From Apostichopus japonicus (taxonomy: Eukaryota > Echinodermata > Holothuroidea > Aspidochirotida > Stichopodidae), in assembly GCF_037975245.1 (NCBI RefSeq), contig NC_092579.1, forward strand, positions 12,506,678 to 12,570,677: a stretch of 64,000 bases of DNA, in the 5' to 3' direction. The notes under the pieces were generated by a model that saw only the letters and a list, made by a program, of their open reading frames with translations, was not told the DNA's origin and searched no databases. The position numbers and the translations under genes were made by a program. Below are positions 50,281 to 63,500 of this stretch, piece after piece; the first letter of the stretch is position 1; each line of letters opens with the position of its first letter.

Positions 50281-53200
50281 TAGTTAATCCACCTAATATC
50301 TCAGTCCATACAGTGGCGCGATGGCTTGGCGCACTGTACGAGCTGATGATCGAGACTCTCTTGTGCATCCGTGGTTCGAACCCCGGTGGTGACGTCTTTT
50401 GCCGATCTTTTACAGCAAGTGCCTACACGGGGAGCTGTAAGTATTAGTTAATCCACCTAATATCTCAGTCCATACAGTGGCGCGATGGCTTGGCGCACTG
50501 TACGAGCTGATGATCGAGACTCTCTTTTGCATACGTGGTTCGAACCCCGGTGATGACGTCTTTTGCCGATCTTTTACAGCAAGTGCCTACACGGGGAGCT
50601 GTAAGTATTAGTTAATCCACCTAATATCTCAGTCCATACATTGGCGCGATGGCTTGGCGCTCTGTACGAGCTGATGATCGAGACTCTTTTGCATCCGTGG
50701 TTCGAACCCCGGTGGTGACGTCTTTTGCCGATCTTTTACAGCAAGTGCCTACACGGGGAGCTGTAAGTATTAGTTAATCCAGCTAATATCTCAGTCCATA
50801 CAGTGGCGCGATGGCTTGGCGCACTGTACGAGCTGATGATCGAGACTCTCTTTTGCATCCGTGGTTCGAACCCCGGTGGTGACGTCTTTTGCCGATCTTT
50901 TACAGCAAGTGCCTACACGGGGAGCTGTAAGTATTAGTTAATCCACCTAATATCTCAGTCCATACAGTGGCGCGATGGCTTGGCGCACTGTGCGGGCTGA
51001 TGATCGAGACTCTCTTTTGCATCCGTGGTTCGAACCCCGGTGGTGACGTCTTTTGCCGATCTTTTACAGCAAGTGCCTACACGGGGAGCTGTAAGTATTA
51101 GTTAATCCAGCTAATATCTCAGTCCATACAGTGGCGCGATGGCTTGGCGCACTGTACGAGCTGATGATCGAGACTCTCTTTTGCATCCGTGGTTCGAACC
51201 CCGGTGGTGACGTCTTTTGCCGATCTTTTACAGCAAGTGCCTACACGGGGAGCTGTAAGTATTAGTTAATCCAGCTAATATCTCAGTCCATACAGTGGCG
51301 CGATGGCTTGGCGCACTGTACGAGCTGATGATCGAGACTCTCTTTTGCATCCGTGGTTCGAACCCCGGTGATGACGTCTTTTACAGCAAGTGCCTACACG
51401 GGGAGCTGTAAGTAATAGTTAATCCACCTAATATCTCAGTCCATACAGTGGCGCGATGGCTTGGCGCACTGTACGAGCTGATGATCGAGACTCTCTTTTG
51501 CATCCGTGGTTCGAACCCCGGTGGTGACGTCTTTTGCAGCAAGTGCCAACACGGGGAGCTGTAAGTATTAGTTAATCCACCTAATATCTCAGTCCATACA
51601 GTGGCGCGATGGCTTGGCGCACTGTACGAGCTGATGATCGAGACTCTCTTTTGCATACGTGGTTCGAACCCCGGTGATGACGTCTTTTGCCGATCTTTTA
51701 CAGCAAGTGCCTACACGTGGAGCTGTAAGTATTAGTTAATCCACCTAATATCTCAGTCCATACAGTGGCGCGATGGCTTGGCGCACTGTACGAGCTGATG
51801 ATCGAGACTCTTTTGCATCCGTGGTTCGAACCCCGGTGGTGACGTCTTTTGCCGATCTTTTACAGCAAGTGCCTACACGGGGAGCTGTAAGTATTAGTTA
51901 ATCCAGCTAATATCTCAGTCCATACAGTGGCGCGATGGCTTGGCGCACGGTACGAGCTGATGATCGAGACTCTCTTTTGCATCCGTGGTTCGAACCCCGG
52001 TGGTGACGTCTTTTGCCGATCTTTTACAGCAAGTGCCTACACGGGGAGCTGTAAGTATTAGTTAATCCAGCTAATATCTCAGTCCATACAGTGGCGCGAT
52101 GGCTTGGCGCACTGTACGAGCTGATGATCGAGACTCTCTTTTGCATCCGTGGTTCGAACCCCGGTGATGACGTCTTTTACAGCAAGTGCCTACACGGGGA
52201 GCTGTAAGTAATAGTTAATCCAGCTAATATCTCAGTCCATACAGTGGCGCGATGGCTTGGCGCACTGTACGAGCTGATGATCGAGACTCTCTTTTGCATC
52301 CGTGGTTCGAACCCCGGTGGTGACGTCTTTTGCCGATCTTTTACAGCAAGTGCCTACACGGGGAGCTGTAAGTATTAGTTAATCCACCTAATATCTCAGT
52401 CCATACAGTGGCGCGATGGCTTGGCGCACTGTACGAGCTGATGATCGAGACTCTCTTTTGCATCCGTGGTTCGAACCCCGGTGGTGACGTCTTTTGCCGA
52501 TCTTTTACAGCAAGTGCCTACACGGGGAGCTGTAAGTATTAGTTAATCCACCTAATATCTCAGTCCATACAGTGGCGCGATGGCTTGGCGCACTGTACGA
52601 GCTGATGATCGAGACTCTCTTTTGCATCCGTGGTTCGAACCCCGGTGGTGACGTCTTTTGCAGCAAGTGCCTACACGGGGAGCTGTAAGTATTAGTTAAT
52701 CAACCTAATATCTCAGTCCATACAGTGGCGCGATGGCTTGACGCACTGTGCGAGCTGATGATCGAGACTCTCTTTTGTATCCGTGGTTCGAACCCCGGTG
52801 GTGACGTCTTTTGCCGATCTTTTACAGCAAGTGCCTACACGGGGAGCTGTAAGTATTAGTTAATCCACCTAATATCTCAGTCCATACAGTGGCGCGATGG
52901 CTTGGCGCACTGTACGAGCTGATGATCGAGACTCTCTTTTGCATCCGTGGTTCGAACCCCGGTGGTGACGTTTTTTGCCGATCTTTTACAGCAAGTGCCT
53001 ACACGGGGAGCTGTAAGTATTAGTTAATCCACCTAATATCTCAGTCCATACAGTGGCGCGATGGCTTGGCGCACTGTACGAGCTGATGATCGAGACTCTT
53101 TTGCATCCGTGGTTCGAACCCCGGTGGTGACGTCTTTTGCCGATCTTTTACAGCAAGTGCCTACACGGGGAGCTGTAAGTATTAGTTAATCCACCTAATA

Positions 53201-56200
53201 TCTCAGTCCATACAGTGGCGCGATGGCTTGGCGCACTGTACGAGCTGATGATCGAGACTCTCTTTTGCATCCGTGGTTCGAACCCCGGTGGTGACGTCTT
53301 TTGCCGATCTTTTACAGCAAGTGCCTACACGGGGAGCTGTAAGTATTAGTTAATCCAGCTAATATCTCAGTCCATACAGTGGCGCGATGGCTTGGCGCAC
53401 TGTACGAGCTGATGATCGAGACTCTCTTTTGCATCCGTGGTTCGAACCCCGGTGGTGACGTCTTTTGCCGATCTTTTACAGCAAGTGCCTACACGGGGAG
53501 CTGTAAGTATTAGTTAATCCACCTAATATCTCAGTCCATACAGTGGCGCGATGGCTTGGCGCACTGTGCGGGCTGATGATCGAGACTCTCTTTTGCATCC
53601 GTGGTTCGAACCCCGGTGGTGACGTCTTTTGCCGATCTTTTACAGCAAGTGCCTACACGGGGAGCTGTAAGTATTAGTTAATCCACCTAATATCTCAGTC
53701 CATACAGTGGCGCGATGGCTTGGCGCACTGTACGAGCTGATGATCGAGACTCTCTTTTGCATCCGTGGTTCGAACCCCGGTGGTGACGTCTTTTGCCGAT
53801 CTTTTACAGCAAGTGCCTACACGTGGAGCTGTAAGTATTAGTTAATCCACCTAATATCTCAGTCCATACAGTGGCGCGATGGCTTGGCGCACTGTACGAG
53901 CTGATGATCGAGACTCTTTTGCATCCGTGGTTCGAACCCCGGTGGTGACGTCTTTTGCCGAGCTTTTACAGCAAGTGCCTACACGGGGAGCTGTAAGTAT
54001 TAGTTATTCCAGCTAATATCTCAGTCCATACAGTGGCGCGATGGCTTGGCGCACTGTACGAGCTGATGATCGAGACTCTCTTTTGCATCCGTGGTTCGAA
54101 CCCCGGTGGTGACGTCTTTTGCCGATCTTTTACAGCAAGTGCCTACACGGGGAGCTGTAAGTATTAGTTAATCCACCTAATATCTCAGTCCATACAGTGG
54201 CGCGATGGCTTGGCGCACTGTACGAGCTGATGATCGAGACTCTCTTGTGCATCCGTGGTTCGAACCCCGGTGGTGACGTCTTTTGCCGATCTTTTACAGC
54301 AAGTGCCTACACGGGGAGCTGTAAGTATTAGTTAATCCACCTAATATCTCAGTCCATACAGTGGCGCGATGGCTTGGCGCACTGTACGAGCTGATGATCG
54401 AGACTCTCTTTTGCATACGTGGTTCGAACCCCGGTGATGACGTCTTTTGCCGATCTTTTACAGCAAGTGCCTACACGGGGAGCTGTAAGTATTAGTTAAT
54501 CCACCTAATATCTCAGTCCATACATTGGCGCGATGGCTTGGCGCTCTGTACGAGCTGATGATCGAGACTCTTTTGCATCCGTGGTTCGAACCCCGGTGGT
54601 GACGTCTTTTGCCGATCTTTTACAGCAAGTGCCTACACGGGGAGCTGTAAGTATTAGTTAATCCAGCTAATATCTCAGTCCATACAGTGGCGCGATGGCT
54701 TGGCGCACTGTACGAGCTGATGATCGAGACTCTCTTTTGCATCCGTGGTTCGAACCCCGGTGGTGACGTCTTTTGCCGATCTTTTACAGCAAGTGCCTAC
54801 ACGGGGAGCTGTAAGTATTAGTTAATCCACCTAATATCTCAGTCCATACAGTGGCGCGATGGCTTGGCGCACTGTGCGGGCTGATGATCGAGACTCTCTT
54901 TTGCATCCGTGGTTCGAACCCCGGTGGTGACGTCTTTTGCCGATCTTTTACAGCAAGTGCCTACACGGGGAGCTGTAAGTATTAGTTAATCCAGCTAATA
55001 TCTCAGTCCATACAGTGGCGCGATGGCTTGGCGCACTGTACGAGCTGATGATCGAGACTCTCTTTTGCATCCGTGGTTCGAACCCCGGTGGTGACGTCTT
55101 TTGCCGATCTTTTACAGCAAGTGCCTACACGGGGAGCTGTAAGTATTAGTTAATCCAGCTAATATCTCAGTCCATACAGTGGCGCGATGGCTTGGCGCAC
55201 TGTACGAGCTGATGATCGAGACTCTCTTTTGCATCCGTGGTTCGAACCCCGGTGATGACGTCTTTTACAGCAAGTGCCTACACGGGGAGCTGTAAGTAAT
55301 AGTTAATCCACCTAATATCTCAGTCCATACAGTGGCGCGATGGCTTGGCGCACTGTACGAGCTGATGATCGAGACTCTCTTTTGCATCCGTGGTTCGAAC
55401 CCCGGTGGTGACGTCTTTTGCAGCAAGTGCCAACACGGGGAGCTGTAAGTATTAGTTAATCCACCTAATATCTCAGTCCATACAGTGGCGCGATGGCTTG
55501 GCGCACTGTACGAGCTGATGATCGAGACTCTCTTTTGCATACGTGGTTCGAACCCCGGTGATGACGTCTTTTGCCGATCTTTTACAGCAAGTGCCTACAC
55601 GTGGAGCTGTAAGTATTAGTTAATCCACCTAATATCTCAGTCCATACAGTGGCGCGATGGCTTGGCGCACTGTACGAGCTGATGATCGAGACTCTTTTGC
55701 ATCCGTGGTTCGAACCCCGGTGGTGACGTCTTTTGCCGATCTTTTACAGCAAGTGCCTACACGGGGAGCTGTAAGTATTAGTTAATCCAGCTAATATCTC
55801 AGTCCATACAGTGGCGCGATGGCTTGGCGCACGGTACGAGCTGATGATCGAGACTCTCTTTTGCATCCGTGGTTCGAACCCCGGTGGTGACGTCTTTTGC
55901 CGATCTTTTACAGCAAGTGCCTACACGGGGAGCTGTAAGTATTAGTTAATCCAGCTAATATCTCAGTCCATACAGTGGCGCGATGGCTTGGCGCACTGTA
56001 CGAGCTGATGATCGAGACTCTCTTTTGCATCCGTGGTTCGAACCCCGGTGATGACGTCTTTTACAGCAAGTGCCTACACGGGGAGCTGTAAGTAATAGTT
56101 AATCCAGCTAATATCTCAGTCCATACAGTGGCGCGATGGCTTGGCGCACTGTACGAGCTGATGATCGAGACTCTCTTTTGCATCCGTGGTTCGAACCCCG

Positions 56201-57704
56201 GTGGTGACGTCTTTTGCCGATCTTTTACAGCAAGTGCCTACACGGGGAGCTGTAAGTATTAGTTAATCCACCTAATATCTCAGTCCATACAGTGGCGCGA
56301 TGGCTTGGCGCACTGTACGAGCTGATGATCGAGACTCTCTTTTGCATCCGTGGTTCGAACCCCGGTGGTGACGTCTTTTGCCGATCTTTTACAGCAAGTG
56401 CCTACACGGGGAGCTGTAAGTATTAGTTAATCCACCTAATATCTCAGTCCATACAGTGGCGCGATGGCTTGGCGCACTGTACGAGCTGATGATCGAGACT
56501 CTCTTTTGCATCCGTGGTTCGAACCCCGGTGGTGACGTCTTTTGCAGCAAGTGCCTACACGGGGAGCTGTAAGTATTAGTTAATCAACCTAATATCTCAG
56601 TCCATACAGTGGCGCGATGGCTTGACGCACTGTGCGAGCTGATGATCGAGACTCTCTTTTGTATCCGTGGTTCGAACCCCGGTGGTGACGTCTTTTGCCG
56701 ATCTTTTACAGCAAGTGCCTACACGGGGAGCTGTAAGTATTAGTTAATCCACCTAATATCTCAGTCCATACAGTGGCGCGATGGCTTGGCGCACTGTACG
56801 AGCTGATGATCGAGACTCTCTTTTGCATCCGTGGTTCGAACCCCGGTGGTGACGTTTTTTGCCGATCTTTTACAGCAAGTGCCTACACGGGGAGCTGTAA
56901 GTATTAGTTAATCCACCTAATATCTCAGTCCATACAGTGGCGCGATGGCTTGGCGCACTGTACGAGCTGATGATCGAGACTCTTTTGCATCCGTGGTTCG
57001 AACCCCGGTGGTGACGTCTTTTGCCGATCTTTTACAGCAAGTGCCTACACGGGGAGCTGTAAGTATTAGTTAATCCACCTAATATCTCAGTCCATACAGT
57101 GGCGCGATGGCTTGGCGCACTGTACGAGCTGATGATCGAGACTCTCTTTTGCATCCGTGGTTCGAACCCCGGTGGTGACGTCTTTTGCCGATCTTTTACA
57201 GCAAGTGCCTACACGGGGAGCTGTAAGTATTAGTTAATCCAGCTAATATCTCAGTCCATACAGTGGCGCGATGGCTTGGCGCACTGTACGAGCTGATGAT
57301 CGAGACTCTCTTTTGCATCCGTGGTTCGAACCCCGGTGGTGACGTCTTTTGCCGATCTTTTACAGCAAGTGCCTACACGGGGAGCTGTAAGTATTAGTTA
57401 ATCCACCTAATATCTCAGTCCATACAGTGGCGCGATGGCTTGGCGCACTGTGCGGGCTGATGATCGAGACTCTCTTTTGCATCCGTGGTTCGAACCCCGG
57501 TGGTGACGTCTTTTGCCGATCTTTTACAGCAAGTGCCTACACGGGGAGCTGTAAGTATTAGTTAATCCACCTAATATCTCAGTCCATACAGTGGCGCGAT
57601 GGCTTGGCGCACTGTACGAGCTGATGATCGAGACTCTCTTTTGCATCCGTGGTTCGAACCCCGGTGGTGACGTCTTTTGCCGATCTTTTACAGCAAGTGC
57701 CTAC
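49937..57704 (+). repeat. 3,884-bp tandem block duplication
   Basis: Markers lie exactly 3,884 bp apart: ACGTGG at 49,937 and 53,821, CTTGTGCATCC at 50,360 and 54,244, TTGGCGCGAT with GCTCTGTACG at 50,641 and 54,525, GGCGCACGG near 51,944 and 55,828, CAACCTAAT at 52,701 and 56,585, GACGTTTTTTGCC near 52,968 and 56,852, and GGCTGATG of GCGGGCTG at 53,571 and 57,455. The match starts at about 49,937 and ends at about 57,704, so the copies are adjacent at 53,820/53,821. I saw almost no difference between the copies, so this is the youngest large event in the window. Confidence 0.93.
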
Positions 57705-58116
57705 ACGGGGAGCTGTAAGTATTAGTTAATCCAGCTAATATCTCAGTCCATACAGTGGCGCGATGGCTTGGCGCACTGTACGAGCTGATGATCGAGACTC
57801 TCTTTTGCATCCGTGGTTCGAACCCCGGTGATGACGTCTTTTACAGCAAGTGCCTACACGGGGAGCTGTAAGTAATAGTTAATCCACCTAATATCTCAGT
57901 CCATACAGTGGCGCGATGGCTTGGCGCACTGTACGAGCTGATGATCGAGACTCTCTTTTGCATCCGTGGTTCGAACCCCGGTGGTGACGTCTTTTGCAGC
58001 AAGTGCCAACACGGGGAGCTGTAAGTATTAGTTAATCCACCTAATATCTCAGTCCATACAGTGGCGCGATGGCTTGGCGCACTGTACGAGCTGATGATCG
58101 AGACTCTCTTTTGCAT
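54879..58116 (+). repeat. 2,576-offset repeat of a four-unit marker block
   Basis: The block from GCGGGCTG (54,879) through the CCAACACGG short pair and CATACGTGG (55,265-55,545) recurs at 57,455 and 57,841-58,121. With copies at 49,603-49,883, 51,381-51,661 and 58,638-58,918, this 276-bp marker pair is present five times without a change. The last step is 797 bp. Confidence 0.82.
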
Positions 58117-59640
58117 ACGTGGTTCGAACCCCGGTGATGACGTCTTTTGGCCGATCTTTTACAGCAAGTGCCTACACGGGGAGCTGTAAGTATTAGTTAA
58201 TCCACCTAATATCTCAGTCCATACAGTGGCGCGATGGCTTGGCGCACTGTACGAGCTGATGATCGAGACTCTTTTGCATCCGTGGTTCGAACCCCGGTGG
58301 TGACGTCTTTTGCCGATCTTATACAGCAAGTGCCTACACGGGGAGCTGTAAGTATTAGTTAATCCAGCTAATATCTCAGTCCATACAGTGGCGCGATGGC
58401 TTGGCGCACTGTACGAGCTGATGATCGAGACTCTCTTTTGCATCCGTGGTTCGAACCCCGGTGGTGACGTCTTTTGCCGATCTTTTACAGCAAGTGCCTA
58501 CACGGGGAGCTGTAAGTATTAGTTAATCCAGCTAATATCTCAGTCCATACAGTGGCGCGATGGCTTGGCGCACTGTACGAGCTGATGATCGAGACTCTCT
58601 TTTGCATCCGTGGTTCGAACCCCGGTGATGACGTCTTTTACAGCAAGTGCCTACACGGGGAGCTGTAAGTAATAGTTAATCCACCTAATATCTCAGTCCA
58701 TACAGTGGCGCGATGGCTTGGCGCACTGTACGAGCTGATGATCGAGACTCTCTTTTGCATCCGTGGTTCGAACCCCGGTGGTGACGTCTTTTGCAGCAAG
58801 TGCCAACACGGGGAGCTGTAAGTATTAGTTAATCCACCTAATATCTCAGTCCATACAGTGGCGCGATGGCTTGGCGCACTGTACGAGCTGATGATCGAGA
58901 CTCTCTTTTGCATACGTGGTTCGAACCCCGGTGATGACGTCTTTTGCCGATCTTTTACAGCAAGTGCCTACACGGGGAGCTGTAAGTATTAGTTAATCCA
59001 CCTAATATCTCAGTCCATACAGTGGCGCGATGGCTTGGCGCACTGTACGAGCTGATGATCGAGACTCTTTTGCATCCGTGGTTCGAACCCCGGTGGTGAC
59101 GTCTTTTGCCGATCTTTTACAGCAAGTGCCTACACGGGGAGCTGTAAGTATTAGTTCATCCAGCTAATATCTCAGTCCATACAGTGGCGCGATGGCTTGG
59201 CGCACTGTACGAGCTGATGATCGAGACTCTCTTTTGCATCCGTGGTTCGAACCCCGGTGGTGACGTCTTTTGCCGATCTTTTACAGCAAGTGCCTACACG
59301 GGGAGCTGTAAGTATTAGTTAATCCACCTAATATCTCAGTCCATACAGTGGCGCGATGGCTTGGCGCACTGTACGAGCTGATGATCGAGACTCTCTTTTG
59401 CATCCGTGGTTCGAACCCCGGTGGTGACGTCTTTTGCCGATCTTTTACAGCAAGTGCCTACACGGGGAGCTGTAAGTATTAGTTAATCCAGCTAATATCT
59501 CAGTCCATACAGTGGCGCGATGGCTTGGCGCACTGTACGAGCTGATGATCGAGACTCTCTTTTGCATCCGTGGTACGAACCCCGGTGGTGACGTCTTTTG
59601 CAGCAAGTGCCTACACGGGGAGCTGTAAGTATTAGTTAAT
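57705..59640 (+). repeat. 797-bp duplication and flanking units
   Basis: The block beginning at 57,841 recurs at 58,638 (offset 797), including CCAACACGG, CATACGTGG and the CT-loss unit (about 58,267 and 59,065). The first copy has an extra G (CTTTTGGCCGATC) at 58,144-58,156 and GATCTTATACAGC near 58,317, so the right-hand unit of that copy has since mutated. No gene is present. Confidence 0.78.
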
Positions 59641-60505
59641 CCACCTAATATCTCAGTCCATACAGTGGCGCGATGGCTTGACGCACTGTGCGAGCTGATG
59701 ATCGAGACTCTCTTTTGTATCCGTGGTTCGAACCCCGGTGGTGACGTCTTTTGCCGATCTTTTACAGCAAGTGCCTACACGGGGAGCTGTAAGTATTAGT
59801 TAATCCACCTAATATCTCAGTCCATACAGTGGCGCGATGGCTTGGCGCACTGTACGAGCTGATGATCGAGACTCTCTTTTGCATCCGTGGTTCGAACCCC
59901 GGTGGTGACGTTTTTTGCCGATCTTTTACAGCAAGTGCCTACACGGGGAGCTGTAAGTATTAGTTAATCCACCTAATATCTCAGTCCATACAGTGGCGCG
60001 ATGGCTTGGCGCACTGTACGAGCTGATGATCGAGACTCTTTTGCATCCGTGGTTCGAACCCCGGTGGTGACGTCTTTTGCCGATCTTTTACAGCAAGTGC
60101 CTACACGGGGAGCTGTAAGTATTAGTTAATCCACCTAATATCTCAGTCCATACAGTGGCGCGATGGCTTGGCGCACTGTACGAGCTGATGATCGAGACTC
60201 TCTTTTGCATCCGTGGTTCGAACCCCGGTGGTGACGTCTTTTGCCGATCTTTTACAGCAAGTGCCTACACGGGGAGCTGTAAGTATTAGTTAATCCAGCT
60301 AATATCTCAGTCCATACAGTGGCGCGATGGCTTGGCGCACTGTACGAGCTGATGATCGAGACTCTCTTTTGCATCCGTGGTTCGAACCCCGGTGGTGACG
60401 TCTTTTGCCGATCTTTTACAGCAAGTGCCTACACGGGGAGCTGTAAGTATTAGTTAATCCAGCTAATATCTCAGTCCATACAGTGGCGCGATGGCTTGGC
60501 GCACT
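59641..60505 (+). repeat. Partial copy of 56,585-57,450 (offset 3,056)
   Basis: TGTATCC at 59,717, GACGTTTTTTGCC near 59,908 and the CT-loss unit near 60,035 match 56,661, about 56,852 and about 56,979 at 3,056 bp. The CAACCTAAT marker at 56,585 is not shared, and the GCGGGCTG marker at 57,455 faces an ordinary unit, so the copy is bounded on both sides. The B-box change GGTACGAACC at 59,572 is just upstream. Confidence 0.75.
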
Positions 60506-63500
60506 GTACGAGCTGATGATCGAGACTCTCTTTTGCATCCGTGGTTCGAACCCCGGTGGTGACGTCTTTTGCCGATCTTTTGCAGCAAGTGCCTACACGG
60601 GGAGCTGTAAGTATTAGTTAATCCAGCTAATATCTCAGTCCATACAGTGGCGCGATGGCTTGGCGCACTGTACGAGCTGATGATCGAGACTCTCTTTTGC
60701 ATCCGTGGTTCGAACCCCGGTGGTGACGTCTTTTGCCGATCTTTTGCAGCAAGTGCCTACACGGGGAGCTGTAAGTATTAGTTAATCCACCTAATATCTC
60801 AGTCCATACAGTGGCGCGATGGCTTGGCGTACTGTACGAGCTGATGATCGAGACTCTCTTTTGCATCCGTGGTTCGAAACCCGGGTGGGGACGTCTTTTG
60901 CCGATCTTTTACAGCAAGTGCCTACACGGGGAGCTGTAAGTATTAGTTAATCCAGCTAATATCTCAGTCCATACAGTGGCGCGATGGCTTGGCGCACTGT
61001 ACGAGCTGATGATCGAGACTCTCTTTTGCATCCGTGGTTCGAACCCCGGGTGGGGACGTCTTTTGCCGATCTTTTACAGCAAGTGCCTACACGGGGAGCT
61101 GTAAGTATTAGTTAATCCAGCTAATATCTCAGTCCATACAGTGGCGCGATGGCTTGGCGCACTGTACGAGCTGATGATCGAGACTCTCTTTTGCATCCGT
61201 GGTTCGAACCCCGGTGGTGACGTCTTTTGCCGATCTTTAAGAGCAAGTGCCTACACGGGGAGCTGTAAGTAATTGTTAATCCACCTAATATCTCAGTCCA
61301 TACAGTGGCGCGATGGCTTGGCGCACTGTACGAGCTGATGATCGAGACTCTCTTTTGCATCCGTGGTTCGAACCCCGGTGGTGACGTCTTTTGCCGATCT
61401 TTTACAGCAAGTGCCTACACGGGGAGCTGTAAGTATTAGTTAATCCACCTAATATCTCAGTCCATACAGTGGCGCGATGGCTTGGCGCACTGTACGAGCT
61501 GATGATCGAGACTCTATTTTGCATCCGTGGTTCGAACCCCGGTGGTGATGTCTTTTGCCGATCTTTTGCAGCAAGTGCCTACACGGGGAGCTGTAAGTAT
61601 TAGTTAATCCAGCTAATATCTCAGTCCATACAGTGGCGCGATGGCTTGGCGCACTGTACGAGCTGATGATCGAGACTCTCTTTTGCATCCGTGGTTCGAA
61701 CCCCGGTGGTGACGTCTTTTGCCGATCTTTTACAGCAAGTGCCTCCACGGGGAGCTGTAAGTATTAGTTAATCCACCTAATATCTCAGTCCATACAGTGG
61801 CGCGATGGCTTGGCGCACTGTACGAGCTGATGATCGAGACTCTCTTTTGCATCCGTGGTTCGAACCCCGGTGGTGACGTCTTTTGCCGATCTTTTACAGC
61901 AAGTGCCTACACGGGGAGCTGTAAGTATTAGTTAATCCACCTAATATCTCAGTCCATACAGTGGCGCGATGGCTTGGCGCACTGTACGAGCTGATGATCG
62001 AGACTCTCTTTTGCATCCGTGGTTCGAACCCCGGTGGTGACGTCTTTTGCCGATCTTTTACAGCAAGTGCCTACACGGGGAGCTGTAAGTATTAGTTAAT
62101 CCAGCTAATATCTCAGTCCATACAGTGGCGCGATGGCTTGGCGCACTGTACGAGCTGATGATCGAGACTCTCTTTTGCATCCGTGGTTCGAACCCCGGTG
62201 GTGACGTCTTTTGCCGATCTTTTGCAGCAAGTGCCTACACGGGGAGCTGTAAGTATTAGTTAATCCACCTAATATCTCAGTCCATACAGTGGCGCGATGG
62301 CTTGGCGCACTGTACGAGCTGATGATCGAGACTCTCTTTTGCATCCGTGGTTCGAACCCCGGTGGTGACGTCTTTTACAGCAAGTGCCTACACGGGGAGC
62401 TGTAAGTAATAGTTAATCCACCTAATATCTCAGTCCATACAGTGGCGCGATGGCTTGGCGCACTGTACGAGCTGATGATCGAGACTCTCTTTTGCATCCG
62501 TGGTTCGAACCCCGGTGGTGACGTCTTTTGCAGCAAGTGCCTACACGGGGAGCTGTAAGTATTAGTTAATCCACATAATATCTCAGTCCATACAGTGGCG
62601 CGATGGCTTGACGCACTGTACGAGCTGATGATCGAGACTCTCTTTTGTATCCGTGGTTCGAACCCCGGTGGTGACGTCTTTTGCCGATCTTTTACAGCAA
62701 GTGCCTACACGGGGAGCTGTAAGTATTAGTTAATCCACCTAATATCTCAGTCCATACAGTGGCGCGATGGCTTGGCGCACTGTACGAGCTGATGATCGAG
62801 ACTCTCTTTTGCATCCGTGGTTCGAACCCCGGTGGTGACGTCTTTTGCCGATCTTTTACAGCAAGTGCCTCCACGGGGAGCTGTAAGTATTAGTTAATCC
62901 ACCTAATATCTCAGTCCATACAGTGGCGCGATGGCTTGGCGCACTGTACGAGCTGATGATCGAGACTCTTTTGCATCCGTGGTTCGAACCCCGGTGGTGA
63001 CGTCTTTTGCCGATCTTTTACAGCAAGTGCCTACACGGGGAGCTGTAAGTATTAGTTAATCCAGCTAATATCTCAGTCCATACAGTGGCGCGATGGCTTG
63101 GCGCACTGTACGAGCTGATGATCGAGACTCTCTTTTGCATCCGTGGTTCGAACCCCGGTGGTGACGTCTTTTGCCGATCTTTTACAGCAAGTGCCTACAC
63201 GGGGAGCTGTAAGTATTAGTTAATCCACCTAATATCTCAGTCCATACAGTGGCGCGATGGCTTGGCGCACTGTACGAGCTGATGATCGAGACTCTCTTTT
63301 GCATCCGTGGTTCGAACCCCGGTGGTGACGTCTTTTGCCGATCTTTTACAGCAAGTGCCTACACGGGGAGCTGTAAGTATTAGTTAATCCAGCTAATATC
63401 TCAGTCCATACAGTGGCGCGATGGCTTGGCGCACTGTACGAGCTGATGATCGAGACTCTCTTTTGCATCCGTGGTTCGAACCCCGGTGGTGACGTCTTTT

